The notes beneath the pieces are model-generated. The model did not search any database. It was given only the letters and a program-made list of their open reading frames with translations, and was not told where the DNA came from. Shown here in pieces: positions 18,019 to 27,948 of a stretch of DNA of 64,000 nucleotides (its first letter is position 1; each line of letters starts with the position of its first letter). The stretch comes from Bacillota bacterium (GTDB lineage Bacteria; Bacillota; Clostridia; Oscillospirales; Ruminococcaceae), in the NCBI GenBank assembly GCA_023412215.1, contig JAEYNX010000015.1:1-64000 (forward strand), in the 5' to 3' direction. Made by a program: the position numbers and the translations under genes.

Positions 18019-18864
18019 TTATTCCTTTACGCCACCCAGCGCAACGCCGCCTATGATATACTTCGACAGCAGGAAATACACGACGAACAGCGGCAACACG
18101 GTCATCGACAGCCCTAAATAAATCGAGCCGAACTCCGTCTTATAGATATCGCCGCGTAAAAGGCTTACCATAATCGGCATGGTGTATTTTTCCTGATTGG
18201 TAAGTAAGACCAACGGCGTGAACAGGTTATTCCAACTGGCCACGAAGGTAAAAATCGCTTGTGTGGCGATAGCCGGTTTCATAATCGGCAATATGATCTT
18301 GTTAAAGGTATAAAACTCACCGGCACCGTCGATACGCGCCGAATTTACAATATCAATGGAAAGTGTTCCAACAAGGTACTGCCGCATAAAGAACACCATT
18401 GCAGGGGCCGCAATCGAAGGCAGTATCAGCGGTAGAAAGTTGTTTGTCCAATGAAGCCGGTACATAAACTGATAAAAACCAATCATCGACATCTGCGCGG
18501 GGAGCATCAGGATGCACATGATAAAGGTGAAGAACGGCTTGCGCAGCCTCCAGTCATATGCGGTTAAACCATATGCGGTGAGTGACGAGAAATATACCGC
18601 ACAAGCTGTTGCGCCGGTGGAGATAATCATCGAGTTTAAAAATCCAACCAGCGGGTTAAAGCTCTTACCGAGCAGTATCTTGATATTGCTTAACAAATAG
18701 GCTGATGGCAGTATGGATACCGCATGCTGTTGGATCTCAACGGTTGAGCGCGTGGCATTCATAAACATAATCCAAAACGGGAGTATGCTCAAAAGCGACA
18801 GAAAGATACATACAATATAGATAACGGTTTTCGTCACATTTCGAGACATGCTTTGCTGTTTCAT
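18019..18864 (-). CDS. Carbohydrate ABC transporter permease (MalG/LacG type)
   Basis: A 281-residue permease with six membrane segments and the CUT1 EAA loop EFYTFNKIILPIMKPA near residue 190, which docks onto the ATPase. It overlaps the other permease gene by four bases. No ATPase gene is present in the cluster, as is usual for CUT1 importers of Bacillota that use a shared MsmX-type ATPase encoded elsewhere. Confidence 0.93.
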   Translation of the reverse strand: MKQQSMSRNVTKTVIYIVCIFLSLLSILPFWIMFMNATRSTVEIQQHAVSILPSAYLLSNIKILLGKSFNPLVGFLNSMIISTGATACAVYFSSLTAYGLTAYDWRLRKPFFTFIMCILMLPAQMSMIGFYQFMYRLHWTNNFLPLILPSIAAPAMVFFMRQYLVGTLSIDIVNSARIDGAGEFYTFNKIILPIMKPAIATQAIFTFVASWNNLFTPLVLLTNQEKYTMPIMVSLLRGDIYKTEFGSIYLGLSMTVLPLFVVYFLLSKYIIGGVALGGVKE

Positions 18865-19841
18865 AATGCCGCCCCCTTTGCTGCCGCCTTCTCGGCCTTT
18901 TTAAGCGCCTTCTGCTCTTTTTCAAGCTTGATAGCATCTTTGTCGCGCAGGATAAAGAAGAGAAGCCCCGAGAAGATCATAATGATAACGAACATCATCA
19001 TACTGGCGGCCGATGCGCGGTTATACATATAGCTTCCCATAAACGCCTGATTGTAGATGAACACACTAGTCGTAAGCGTAGCGTTATCCGGGCCGCCTTG
19101 GCCACCGAGGATGAAGAGCTTTGGAATATCGAACATCTGCAAACCGCCAATCATATTGGTAACCAGCGAATAGAGCAGTATCGTCCTAAGGTTCGGAAGC
19201 GTTACTTTAAAGAACGTTTGAACACTGGACGCGCCGTCAATCTCCGCCGCCTCATAAAGAGTGGGGTTTATACCCAATACGCCCGCAATAAGCACGATCA
19301 TCGTATTCCCGTACCACATCCAGAACTGGATAAACGACACGATATTTCTGGCCGTCATCTTCTGGATGAGGAAATAGATCGGTTCTTTTGTTAGGCCCAA
19401 GGTCATTAAAATATCATTAACCGGCCCCATCGGGTACCCGAACAATGCATTGAAAAGTATTGCAATCGTCGCCGCTGTGATAATATTCGGCATGTAGATG
19501 AGAACCTTAAACGCACCCTGCCCCCTCACTTTGAGACGGGTATTGGTAAACCATGCGGTGAGCAGAAGCGCTAAAAGCATCTGCGGAATGAAGTTAACTA
19601 TCCATATCTGCAACGTATTGCCGATCGATTCTTGGAATGCCGGGGTCTTAAACACTGTTATAAAATTTTGAAAAGGATTCGCTAAAAAATTAAAATCTGT
19701 TTTACCCAAGCCTTTAAGGTCGGTAAAACCGATAACAGCTGTGTAAAAGATGGGGTACAACGAGAACACTAAGAACGCCAGTACAAAAGGAATGGAAAAT
19801 ATGTAGCCGTATTTCGCGTAATTAACGCCCTTGCGGCGCAT
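18861..19841 (-). CDS. Carbohydrate ABC transporter permease (MalF/LacF type)
   Basis: A 326-residue permease with about six membrane helices and the EAA loop EAAEIDGASSVQTFFKVTLPNL near residue 196. The C-terminus is a lysine/alanine-rich cytoplasmic tail. CGGAGGTG precedes the ATG. It pairs with the MalG-type permease downstream and the binding lipoprotein upstream to form a CUT1 importer for an oligosaccharide, presumably the substrate of the GH3 enzyme in the same operon. Confidence 0.93.
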   Translation of the reverse strand: MRRKGVNYAKYGYIFSIPFVLAFLVFSLYPIFYTAVIGFTDLKGLGKTDFNFLANPFQNFITVFKTPAFQESIGNTLQIWIVNFIPQMLLALLLTAWFTNTRLKVRGQGAFKVLIYMPNIITAATIAILFNALFGYPMGPVNDILMTLGLTKEPIYFLIQKMTARNIVSFIQFWMWYGNTMIVLIAGVLGINPTLYEAAEIDGASSVQTFFKVTLPNLRTILLYSLVTNMIGGLQMFDIPKLFILGGQGGPDNATLTTSVFIYNQAFMGSYMYNRASAASMMMFVIIMIFSGLLFFILRDKDAIKLEKEQKALKKAEKAAAKGAAL

Positions 19842-19929
19842 AAGCGTTCACCTCCGGTAAAGTGCATAGTTTTTAAAAATAAAAGTGGGGGCGGACGGAA
19901 AGGCGTCCGCCCCTTTTAAAAGGCTAAGA

Positions 19930-21348
19930 TTATTCTACAGTGATGTCGAGACCTTCCGCTACCTTCGCTTTAAAGTCCTTAATAGCGTCTTCGCGGGACT
20001 TCTCGCCGGCAGCATACAGACGAACCTGATCGCGCCAAGCGATGTTGATAACTTCATCGTACTGGGTCAGATTCTTACCGGTAGCAGCTTTGTTTGCGGG
20101 AACAAATGCGTCAAACATGTTCTGGCCGCCTAAGATTTCCTGCGTACCGTCAGACTTCGCCATTACAACACCGGAAGCAACAGTATCCTTGGTGCCGCCG
20201 GGGCCCGCCAGAGTACCGTTCGCCCAGAAGTACTGAAGGCCGGTATCGGAGGTGTCAAGGGTGATCCACTTAATGATATCGCCAACAGCACCTTTAACCT
20301 TGCTGTCCTTGTTACCCAGCACCCATGTGCCGCCCCAGAAGAAGCCTACAGGAGACTCACATACCGCCCAGTCGCCATAGGTGCCTTCGCCGGCCTTGGT
20401 ACCGCCGCAGTTGGGGGAAATTGTGTAGTTAATCAGCCATGCGGGGCCGAAGAAACCGAAGATCTTTTTCGGGCTAGCGTCCTTCATGTCTGCAAACCAA
20501 GCATCTTGCCAGTCCTGGGTAAGGTTGCTGTAGCCCTTATCAGTGAGCAGCTTGGATTGGTCTAAGAAAGCTTCACGCTTCGGGTCGATATTGAGCTTGC
20601 CGTCAACTACCCACGGTGTGGGAGAACTGTTCTCGATGGCGTGCCAGATGTCGCCGTCGCCGGATACGATACCGTAGCCCTTGGCTTTCAGTTCATCAGC
20701 GGCTGCAAAGTACTTATCCCATCCGGGGCCGACCTTATCTTTGATGGTAGCGGGGTCATCGGTGCCCCAAACGTCTTTGGCGATGGAACGACGATAGATG
20801 AAGGCACCGCCGGTCGCCTGATAGCCAAGGCCAACAAGGGCACCGTCTGGTCTTGTACCGATATCGACGGTGTACGGAGCAATCTCAGCCGCTGGTACGA
20901 GGGTGTCTACATCGATGCCGAGCTCCTTATAGGAAGCAGCGTACGAAGAGGCGTCACCCTGAGTATACTTAAGTACGAATGCCGCCTCGGCACAGTAGAT
21001 GTCGGGGGCTTCCGCGCCGCCGGCTGCGAGTGCCTGATCAAGAGCAGGCTGATAAGCACCGTCTGTGGTAGCAACAATGGTGGTCTTGATCTCGTACGGG
21101 AATTCCGGATGGAGTTCCTTGTACTTATCAAGCATCTTAGGTACTTCGTCGGTGAAGCTCCAAAGGTTGATCGACTTTACATTGGGATCGTTGGTAACTG
21201 CCGGTGCTTCGCTGGCAGCCGGCGCTTCGCCGGACGCCTCAGGAGCGGCACTGGATGCCGGTGCTGCAGGTGCGGTTGAAGCACAGCTGGAGAGTACCAG
21301 AGCAACAACGAGCATGCACGCAAGGGAAAGAGCGAGAATACGTTTCAT
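19930..21348 (-). CDS. Sugar-binding lipoprotein of the ABC importer
   Basis: A 472-residue extracellular solute-binding protein (family 1). The signal peptide ends in a lipobox LVLSSC with Cys22 as the lipid-anchored residue, followed by a low-complexity Ala/Pro/Glu linker (23-50). The mature part has the INLWSFTDEVPKML opening typical of CUT1 binding proteins. AGGAGG stands 9 bases before the ATG. It is the first gene of the operon and therefore likely the most strongly expressed. Confidence 0.93.
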   Translation of the reverse strand: MKRILALSLACMLVVALVLSSCASTAPAAPASSAAPEASGEAPAASEAPAVTNDPNVKSINLWSFTDEVPKMLDKYKELHPEFPYEIKTTIVATTDGAYQPALDQALAAGGAEAPDIYCAEAAFVLKYTQGDASSYAASYKELGIDVDTLVPAAEIAPYTVDIGTRPDGALVGLGYQATGGAFIYRRSIAKDVWGTDDPATIKDKVGPGWDKYFAAADELKAKGYGIVSGDGDIWHAIENSSPTPWVVDGKLNIDPKREAFLDQSKLLTDKGYSNLTQDWQDAWFADMKDASPKKIFGFFGPAWLINYTISPNCGGTKAGEGTYGDWAVCESPVGFFWGGTWVLGNKDSKVKGAVGDIIKWITLDTSDTGLQYFWANGTLAGPGGTKDTVASGVVMAKSDGTQEILGGQNMFDAFVPANKAATGKNLTQYDEVINIAWRDQVRLYAAGEKSREDAIKDFKAKVAEGLDITVE

Positions 21349-21697
21349 TATTTCATTCCTCCTTTGTAATTGTGCGCATTTTAAAGTAAAATGAAGGTTG
21401 AAGGCACCTTAAACCCCACGGAACAATCTTCTGCAACCGAGACAAGAAATCACGTACTGCGTGACTTCTTGATGCAGAAAATTGTATCCGTTAGGCTCAA
21501 CATGCAACAACAATTCATTACTTTCTTCGTTACAGCAAAAATCAAGTGATCTTTGCTCAACTGCCAAAGCAGGCCTAAACCTTGTCGCTCGCGGCAGAGG
21601 AGTTACGTAATCGTTTTCGTCAAAATAGCAATCGTCACCCTCAGCCGGAGTAACAGATACCCATCTGCGCAAAATAACATCAAACCAAGTTCATAAA

Positions 21698-21714
21698 AAC
21701 ATGACTATCATGTT
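21698..21714. promoter_or_regulatory. Operator-like inverted repeat
   Basis: AACATGA and TCATGTT separated by CTA, in the region shared by the sugar operon and the AraC gene. Confidence 0.45.
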
Positions 21715-22006
21715 ATAATAATTGTCATTTTCAACTGAGCAAAAATTCTTGCTGAGTTTTACTTTCTTGCTTACTTCAAGAGAGTCTTCGATGAATCTGA
21801 TAAATTGATTACTTCCGCTATGCCATTATTATAGCAATCTGCACAGATACTTTCTTTTCAATAGTTGCTATCTAAATTTAAAAAATTGCTCTGTTTATTC
21901 TAAATTCTCAAAAAGATGATACAACGTTGTTAAAAAGTTTAAGCTATTTTGAATATTATTTCTTTGTCTAGTTTGAACTTAATAGTCAATATTCGCTTCT
22001 AATGCA

Positions 22007-22034
22007 TTGATTTTTACAAGTTTTATGATATACT
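22007..22034 (+). promoter_or_regulatory. Promoter of the AraC-family gene
   Basis: TTGATT (22007-22012), 16-base spacer, TATACT (22029-22034), 75 bases before the start codon. Confidence 0.6.
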
Positions 22035-22109
22035 GTTTCTATTGGAGAGCAATAATTGCAACAAAATCGCACGAATCGCAAAAGGTTTTTCGAAGAAGGA
22101 GGTTAATTA

Positions 22110-23000
22110 ATGATCAAGACCTTGAATGGCATCAAGGAAACCGTCGATTTTTCGGATGGCTCCTCTATCATGTTGTATAACAACGACGAATTTGAGGCCT
22201 ATCCCAATCACTGGCATTCTCCCATAGAGATTATCATGCCTTTAGAGGGGAACTACAGCGCGGTATGCGGCGGTATCTCTTTTAATCTGGAGGTCGGAGA
22301 TGTACTGCTCATTGCTCCCGGTACACTGCACCGGCTTTCCCCTCCCGGCCCAGGGCGAAGGATGATCCTTCAAGTGGATTTTTCGGTTTTAAGCCAGCTA
22401 AAAGAATTTGACTTAATCATGGCGTTTCTGACCCCCGCAGTCTGCATCACCGCCCAAAATGCCCCGGATATTCACGAAGATATTACCGACATTATGCACT
22501 CGATACTCAACGAGTACTTCAGTTCCTCTACCTTAAAGGAAGCGCTGATCTATTCCTATCTGATACGGATGATCGTATTGATAGGCCGGCAGTTTACCGA
22601 GCCCGCAAAGGACCCGGGCGCCAAGAACAGCAACCAACAGGAGAATATTGAGAAATTCCTCGTGGTGTGTGATTACATTCACCAGCATTTCGACGAGAAC
22701 CTCACGCTCGAGGACGTCGCCGCGCTCGCGGGCTTCAGCAAATTCTATTTTACGCGGCTGTTTAAGCAGTTCGCGGGTGTTTCGTTTTACAAATACTTAA
22801 ACAGAAGGCGTATCATGTACGCCGAGCAGTTACTCATAACCCCGGAGCTTTCCGTTACCGAGGTTGCGATACAATCCGGCTTTAGCAATCTGTCGGCTTT
22901 TATCCGGATGTTTAAGCTGATTAAAAACTGTACCCCGACCGAGTTCCGAGCCTTGTATCACTCCTACGAGCAGCCTATCTATCAGGTGGCAGCCCGGTAA
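22110..23000 (+). CDS. AraC-family transcriptional regulator
   Basis: A 296-residue protein. The N-terminal half is a cupin-like sensor domain (NHWHSPIEIIMPLEG, VGDVLLIAPGTLH), the C-terminal 100 residues two helix-turn-helix units with LEDVAALAGFSKFYFTRLFKQ and the closing VAIQSGFSNLSAFIRMFK. AAGGAGG precedes the ATG. It is divergent from the ABC importer/GH3 operon and is the obvious candidate regulator, sensing the imported sugar. The inducer is unknown. Confidence 0.9.
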   Translation: MIKTLNGIKETVDFSDGSSIMLYNNDEFEAYPNHWHSPIEIIMPLEGNYSAVCGGISFNLEVGDVLLIAPGTLHRLSPPGPGRRMILQVDFSVLSQLKEFDLIMAFLTPAVCITAQNAPDIHEDITDIMHSILNEYFSSSTLKEALIYSYLIRMIVLIGRQFTEPAKDPGAKNSNQQENIEKFLVVCDYIHQHFDENLTLEDVAALAGFSKFYFTRLFKQFAGVSFYKYLNRRRIMYAEQLLITPELSVTEVAIQSGFSNLSAFIRMFKLIKNCTPTEFRALYHSYEQPIYQVAAR

Positions 23001-23043
23001 TCCATACATACCGCCAAGGTATGATGCTCTTATGCTTCTATTT

Positions 23044-23102
23044 CATGTACCCGTACCCGAACATTCATGTACCCGAAAATCAACTGTAATGACATGTACC
23101 CG
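23044..23102 (+). repeat. Three direct repeats CATGTACCCG
   Basis: CATGTACCCG occurs at 23044-23053, 23066-23075 and 23093-23102. A set of short repeats like this is typical of an insertion-sequence end (for example IS21-type multiple terminal repeats) or a protein-binding array. No transposase gene remains nearby. Confidence 0.55.
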
Positions 23103-23164
23103 TAAAGTCTTATGTCTTTTAAAAATGCTGCACAATAAAAAATTGCTTTCCATAGATTAATGAA

Positions 23165-23234
23165 GAGGGTTCCTTCGCTTATACGAAGGAACCCTCAGAT
23201 TACTGACAAAGCCCGCAGATTTTGGCGGGCTTTG
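23165..23234. terminator. Tandem hairpins between convergent genes
   Basis: The first hairpin (23165-23196) has a perfect 13-base stem, GAGGGTTCCTTCG and its complement, with loop CTTATA. The second (23207-23234) pairs CAAAGCCCGC with GCGGGCTTTG. Together they separate the AraC gene from the small secreted-protein gene. Confidence 0.75.
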
Positions 23235-23262
23235 TGTATGTAAACAAAAATAATAAATAAAG

Positions 23263-23571
23263 CTAGCTATACACCATTTCAGGTTCCCTCCCATATAAAT
23301 TCTCGTCATAATCTGGATAATAAGTAATTATTTCTTCTATATATAGGTGCCCCCCGACATACTCATAGTAATAGAGAAAGTAAATCTTGCCAATATAGTT
23401 GCTCCCGAAATAAAGGTGTGTTGATTTCGATTTCTGATATAAACCAGAACTACTCACAGTTTGATTGGAAATCTGACTTTCGTCTACCTTAACAGGCATA
23501 GCAAATACTGTAGTCATGCTTAACACAACTATAAATAAGAAGACCAAACTATTTACAAGCATTTTCTTCAT
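23263..23571 (-). CDS. Small secreted protein, unknown
   Basis: A 102-residue product with a clear N-terminal signal peptide (MKKMLVNSLVFLFIVVL, cleavage likely after TVFA near residue 24). The mature domain of about 78 residues is rich in Tyr, Ser and acidic residues. It has no cysteine and no recognised domain; the tyrosine-rich middle (YYYEYVGGHLYIEE) suggests a small beta protein. AT-rich compared with its neighbours. A good signal peptide and its own intergenic space support a real gene, but the function is unknown. Confidence 0.6.
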   Translation of the reverse strand: MKKMLVNSLVFLFIVVLSMTTVFAMPVKVDESQISNQTVSSSGLYQKSKSTHLYFGSNYIGKIYFLYYYEYVGGHLYIEEIITYYPDYDENLYGREPEMVYS

Positions 23572-23932
23572 CTAATTCAACTCCTAAAAATATTATAAAC
23601 ATGTTTACATCCTAAATTTACCATATATGGCATTAATAAATTTTTGAATTTATTAATATATGATTAATTGTATGTAAACATTTGTTGTTTGTTACCATGT
23701 TTTATTATAAAGGGCGTCACCGCCGGAGCCGTCAAAGGCTGATAACAATATTTCTCTTAAAACACAGGAATTTTTATGGTATATTGGATAAGGCGGAACA
23801 TAAATGTTCCCCCGCTCAATAACTGAAAAGAATTCGCTGCCGGAACCCCCCCTCCCGCGGCGAAGCCACCTTAATCTTCATGGCGCTTTGTACCCTTGGG
23901 ACGAAGCCGTCGAAAAGGAATTGGTCAACCAT

Positions 23933-25420
23933 ATGAAACGTTCCAGCGGTATACTTATGCATATCTCCAGCCTGCCGTCATCCTACGGCATCGGCACCTT
24001 TGGCAAGGCGGCTTACGACTTTGTTGATTTTCTGGCACAGGCGGGGCAAAGCTATTGGCAGATACTCCCGATAGGCCCCACCGGGTATGGCGACTCGCCA
24101 TATCAGTCCTTCTCCACCTTTGCGGGTAACCCCTATTTTATCGATCTTGACCTGCTTGCGGAAGACGGACTTCTGAGCGGGCAGGATTACGAGGCTCTCG
24201 ATTGGGGCGACGACCCTACAAGTGTGGATTACTACAAGCAGTTTTTAAACCGCTTCGGGGTATTGACGGCTGCCTATGACCGTTTTGATGAGAAAGTCCG
24301 CGCACAACTCGCGGAGTTTGCCCATGAAAACGCCCACTGGCTTGACGACTACGCGCTGTATATGGCTATCAAAGATAGTTACAGCGGCCGGGCGTGGAGC
24401 GAGTGGGCGGAGGATATCCGCCTGCGCAAGCCGGAGGCCCTCGCATATTATCGTAAACGCCTAGCGCGGGAAATCGGCTTTTGGCAGTTTGTACAGTATC
24501 AGTTTTACCGCCAGTGGCTCGCGCTCAAGCGGTACGCAAACGGTAAGGGCATCCGTATCATCGGCGACCTGCCCATCTATGTGGCGCAGGACAGCGCCGA
24601 TGTTTGGGCAAATCCCTCGCTGTTCCAGCTTGACGAGGCCTTGCGCCCCGTCAGGGTAGCGGGCTGCCCCCCCGACGCCTTCAGCAAAGCCGGCCAGCTT
24701 TGGGGCAATCCCCTTTACCGGTGGGACGGCCAGAAGGAGCAGGTGTTCGCGTGGTGGGTTAAACGAATGGAGAGCGCGTCCACGCTCTATGACGTGGTGC
24801 GCATCGACCATTTTCGCGGGTTTGACAGCTACTACACTATCCCCGCACAGGATAAAACTGCCGAGTACGGGCAGTGGGTGAAAGGCCCCGGCTATGAGCT
24901 GTTTGAGGCGCTGCACGCGGCGCTTGGCAAACAGGAAATCATCGCCGAGGACTTAGGCTTCCTCACCCCTTCGGTGCACACGCTGCGCAAAAAGACCGGC
25001 TATCCGGGCATGAAGGTGTTACAGTTCGCCTTCGATTCCTGGGAGGAAAACGACTACCTGCCCCATAACTATGAGAAAAACTGTATGGTCTATACCGGCA
25101 CTCACGACAACGACACCGTCTGCGGGTGGTTTGAAACCGCACCCCGCGCCGACGTGCGATTTTGCAAAACCTATCTCAACCTGGGCCGCAACGAGTCAAA
25201 AAGCTGGAGCTTTATTCGGGCGGCTTGGGCCAGCGTTGGCAACACCGCCATCGCACCTGTGCAGGATTTTCTGGAGCTTGGCCGCGAGGCGAGGATGAAC
25301 ACCCCCTCCACGATGGGCGGCAACTGGGTGTGGCGCGCCCGGGCCGATGTTTTTACGCCGAAGCTTGCGCGGAAAATTCTTGATATGACAAAGCTGTACG
25401 GAAGGTGGGCTAACCGTTGA
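23933..25420 (+). CDS. malQ: 4-alpha-glucanotransferase (amylomaltase)
   Basis: A 495-residue GH77 enzyme that transfers alpha-1,4-glucan segments during maltodextrin and glycogen metabolism. It begins MKRSSGILMHISSLPS, the family start. The nucleophile Asp is in RIDHFRGFDSYY, the acid/base Glu in IAEDLGFLTP and the third carboxylate in GTHDNDT. The frame is open upstream to 23804, but the extra 43 codons are not family-like, so the ATG at 23933 is used. The glgP start overlaps its stop. Confidence 0.93.
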   Translation: MKRSSGILMHISSLPSSYGIGTFGKAAYDFVDFLAQAGQSYWQILPIGPTGYGDSPYQSFSTFAGNPYFIDLDLLAEDGLLSGQDYEALDWGDDPTSVDYYKQFLNRFGVLTAAYDRFDEKVRAQLAEFAHENAHWLDDYALYMAIKDSYSGRAWSEWAEDIRLRKPEALAYYRKRLAREIGFWQFVQYQFYRQWLALKRYANGKGIRIIGDLPIYVAQDSADVWANPSLFQLDEALRPVRVAGCPPDAFSKAGQLWGNPLYRWDGQKEQVFAWWVKRMESASTLYDVVRIDHFRGFDSYYTIPAQDKTAEYGQWVKGPGYELFEALHAALGKQEIIAEDLGFLTPSVHTLRKKTGYPGMKVLQFAFDSWEENDYLPHNYEKNCMVYTGTHDNDTVCGWFETAPRADVRFCKTYLNLGRNESKSWSFIRAAWASVGNTAIAPVQDFLELGREARMNTPSTMGGNWVWRARADVFTPKLARKILDMTKLYGRWANR

Positions 25421-27795
25421 ATCATCGCGAGACATTCAGGCAGGCATTTTTAATACAGATTCGATCCGAATGCGCGTCGGGCGCAGGTGCGGCTATCAGT
25501 CCTTCACAGGCGCATAACACCATCGGGCGGGCGGTGATGGGGCTGATTGCCGAGGATTGGCAGGCGAGCCTCAAGGCCGCGGAACACACCAAACGGGCGT
25601 GCTATCTTTCCGCCGAGTTTCTGGTGGGTCGCGCGATCTTCAACAACCTTTTGTGTCTGGGACTAACCGAGGAGGCGGACGCGCTGCTGCGGGAAAGCGG
25701 CCTGAGCCTTGCCGCGCTGGAGGAGATTGAGGACGCGGCGCTGGGCAACGGCGGTCTTGGCCGGCTGGCGGCCTGTTATCTGGACAGTGCGGCGACCCTG
25801 AACCTGCCGCTTGTCGGCTACGGTCTCCGTTACCGTTACGGGCTGTTCAAGCAAAGCTTCATCGAAGGCTGCCAGCAGGAGGAAGCGGATGACTGGACCC
25901 GCTTGGGCGACCCGTGGTCGGTGCGGCGGGAGGAGGATGCCGTCACCGTCCGGTACGCCGACCAAACGGTGCGCGCCGTACCCTACGATATGCCGGTCAT
26001 CGGCTACGGCACCCGTCACGTGGGCACCCTGCGCCTGTGGCAGGCCGAGCCGCTGCAGAGCTTTGATTTTGGGCTGTTCAACGCACAGCGCTACGACGAT
26101 GCCGTGCGGCAGAAAAACCGCGCCGAGGATATCTCCCGGGTGCTATACCCCAATGACGACACCAAGCAGGGCAAGCTGCTGCGCCTGCGGCAGGAGTATT
26201 TCTTCTCCAGCGCCGCCATCGCGGACCTGGTGCGCAGTTACAAGCGCGACCGCGGCGGTGATTTCTCTGATTTTGCGGACTTCTGCGCCATCCAGCTCAA
26301 CGATACCCATCCGGTTATCGCAGTCCCCGAGCTGATTCGCCTATTGACGGACGACGGAGGCATGGGCTTTGACGCGGCGTTTGTCGTCGCGCAGAAGGTC
26401 TTTCACTATACCAACCACACCATCATGGCCGAGGCTCTTGAAACATGGGACGCCTCACTGGTGCGCGCCCTGCTGCCCCGGGTGTACGAGATCATCCGGC
26501 TTATTGCGGCAAGGCAAAAACGCGAGCTGCGGGGCAAAAAGGCGACCGTCGAGGTGTTTGACGAGAAGCTCACTATCCTGCACCGGGGCACTGTGCATAT
26601 GGCGCGGCTCGCGGTGTACGCGGGCGCTCACGTAAACGGCGTCGCCGAGCTGCACACCGGCATCCTGACTGGCCGCGAACTTGCGGACTGGTATGCGCTC
26701 TACCCCGAGCGTTTTCTGAACATCACCAACGGCATCACCCAGCGCCGGTGGCTGGCCCTGTGCAACCCCGGGCTGTCCGCGCTGATCACCGAGCTGCTGG
26801 GCAGCGACCGCTGGGTCACCTCCCTTGGGGAACTCAAGAAGCTGGAACGGTATGCGGACGACCCTGCCGTACTCACCCGCTTTTTAGACACCAAGCGCGA
26901 AAACAAGCGCAGGCTCGTCGACTATATAAAGACCCACGAGGGGATCACCCTTGACCCCGACAGCATCTTCGACACACAGGTCAAGCGCCTGCATGAGTAC
27001 AAGCGCCAGCTTCTCAACGCCTTTTCGATTCTCGACACCTATTTTGGCCTGCTGGACGGGCGCATTACGGATTTTCACCCCACCTCCTACCTGTTCGGCG
27101 CAAAAGCGGCGCCGGGGTACTACCGCGCGAAGGGCATTATCAAGTTTATCAACGAAATCGCGCGGCTGATTAACAGCGACGAGCGCATCGCGAGTAAAAT
27201 GAAGGTTGTGTTTGTGCAAAACTATAATGTCTCCTACGCCGAAAAGCTGGTGGCAGCGGCGGACTTCTCCGAGCAGATCTCTACCGCCGGTACCGAGGCG
27301 TCGGGCACCGGCAACATGAAGTTTATGCTCAACGGCACCGTAACGCTCGGCACCTACGACGGCGCGAACGTTGAGATCGTGCGCGAGGCGAGAGGGGAGA
27401 ACAACATCATCTTCGGCCTGCGTGTGCAGGATGTGGAAAGGCTTAAAGCCTCTTATAATCCCACCGCCCTGTACGAAGGCAACCCCCGCATCAAACGGGT
27501 GGTGGATACCCTTGTGGACGGTACCTTTGACGACGGCGGAACCGGCAGCTTTCAGGAACTATATAACGCCCTGCTCAAGGGGGCGAGCTGGCACGTGCCC
27601 GACCACTACTTCCTGCTCGCTGATTTTGAGCCCTACACGGCAGCCCGGCAGAAGGCAAACATCCTGTACGCCGACCGGCTTGCCTTCGCTAAGATGTGCT
27701 GGCTGAATCTGTGCAACGCGGGCTGGTTCAGCTCCGACCGCAGTGTGGAGCAGTACGCGCGCGAGATCTGGGGCATATCGCCCATACAACTGTAA
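25417..27795 (+). CDS. glgP: Glycogen/maltodextrin phosphorylase
   Basis: A 792-residue GT35 phosphorylase that releases glucose-1-phosphate from alpha-1,4-glucans. Conserved parts include LGNGGLGRLAACYLDS, NDTHPVIAVPEL, QVKRLHEYKRQLLN and the pyridoxal-phosphate lysine in GTGNMKFMLNG, followed by GTYDGANVEI. Translation starts at a TTG (25417) that overlaps the malQ stop, so the two genes are coupled. Products of malQ are substrates of this enzyme. Confidence 0.95.
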   Translation: MNHRETFRQAFLIQIRSECASGAGAAISPSQAHNTIGRAVMGLIAEDWQASLKAAEHTKRACYLSAEFLVGRAIFNNLLCLGLTEEADALLRESGLSLAALEEIEDAALGNGGLGRLAACYLDSAATLNLPLVGYGLRYRYGLFKQSFIEGCQQEEADDWTRLGDPWSVRREEDAVTVRYADQTVRAVPYDMPVIGYGTRHVGTLRLWQAEPLQSFDFGLFNAQRYDDAVRQKNRAEDISRVLYPNDDTKQGKLLRLRQEYFFSSAAIADLVRSYKRDRGGDFSDFADFCAIQLNDTHPVIAVPELIRLLTDDGGMGFDAAFVVAQKVFHYTNHTIMAEALETWDASLVRALLPRVYEIIRLIAARQKRELRGKKATVEVFDEKLTILHRGTVHMARLAVYAGAHVNGVAELHTGILTGRELADWYALYPERFLNITNGITQRRWLALCNPGLSALITELLGSDRWVTSLGELKKLERYADDPAVLTRFLDTKRENKRRLVDYIKTHEGITLDPDSIFDTQVKRLHEYKRQLLNAFSILDTYFGLLDGRITDFHPTSYLFGAKAAPGYYRAKGIIKFINEIARLINSDERIASKMKVVFVQNYNVSYAEKLVAAADFSEQISTAGTEASGTGNMKFMLNGTVTLGTYDGANVEIVREARGENNIIFGLRVQDVERLKASYNPTALYEGNPRIKRVVDTLVDGTFDDGGTGSFQELYNALLKGASWHVPDHYFLLADFEPYTAARQKANILYADRLAFAKMCWLNLCNAGWFSSDRSVEQYAREIWGISPIQL

Positions 27796-27820
27796 CGGGT
27801 GCATTCAAATGACTGTAAAT

Positions 27821-27848
27821 CGCGCGGGGCGTAGTGACGTCCCGCGCG
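27821..27848 (+). terminator. Terminator of malQ-glgP
   Basis: CGCGCGGG pairs with CCCGCGCG around a 12-base loop; a T5 run follows a few bases later. Confidence 0.75.
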
Positions 27849-27948
27849 ACGCGTTTTTGTCATGCAGATGATAACTGCGCTGTCGGCACAGCGAACACGG
27901 ATAGCCTTTGGCACCTTTTATGTCTCGCTCAATACCAAGCGAAAAAGA

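Larger units (their letters stand above)
21349..22109. other. Divergent control region between the sugar operon and its AraC regulator
   Basis: An AT-rich stretch of 760 bases. An 87-codon frame at 21409-21672 (minus) resembles no protein and has no ribosome site, so it is not called. Around 21698-21714 lies a perfect inverted repeat AACATGA-CTA-TCATGTT, a plausible binding site for the divergent AraC protein. A promoter for that regulator is at 22007-22034. No clear promoter for the binding-protein gene could be chosen. Confidence 0.5.

Noticed and set aside
21409..21672. 87-codon frame upstream of the sugar-binding protein gene
   Set aside because: No ribosome site or recognisable domain; lies in the leader/control region of the operon.
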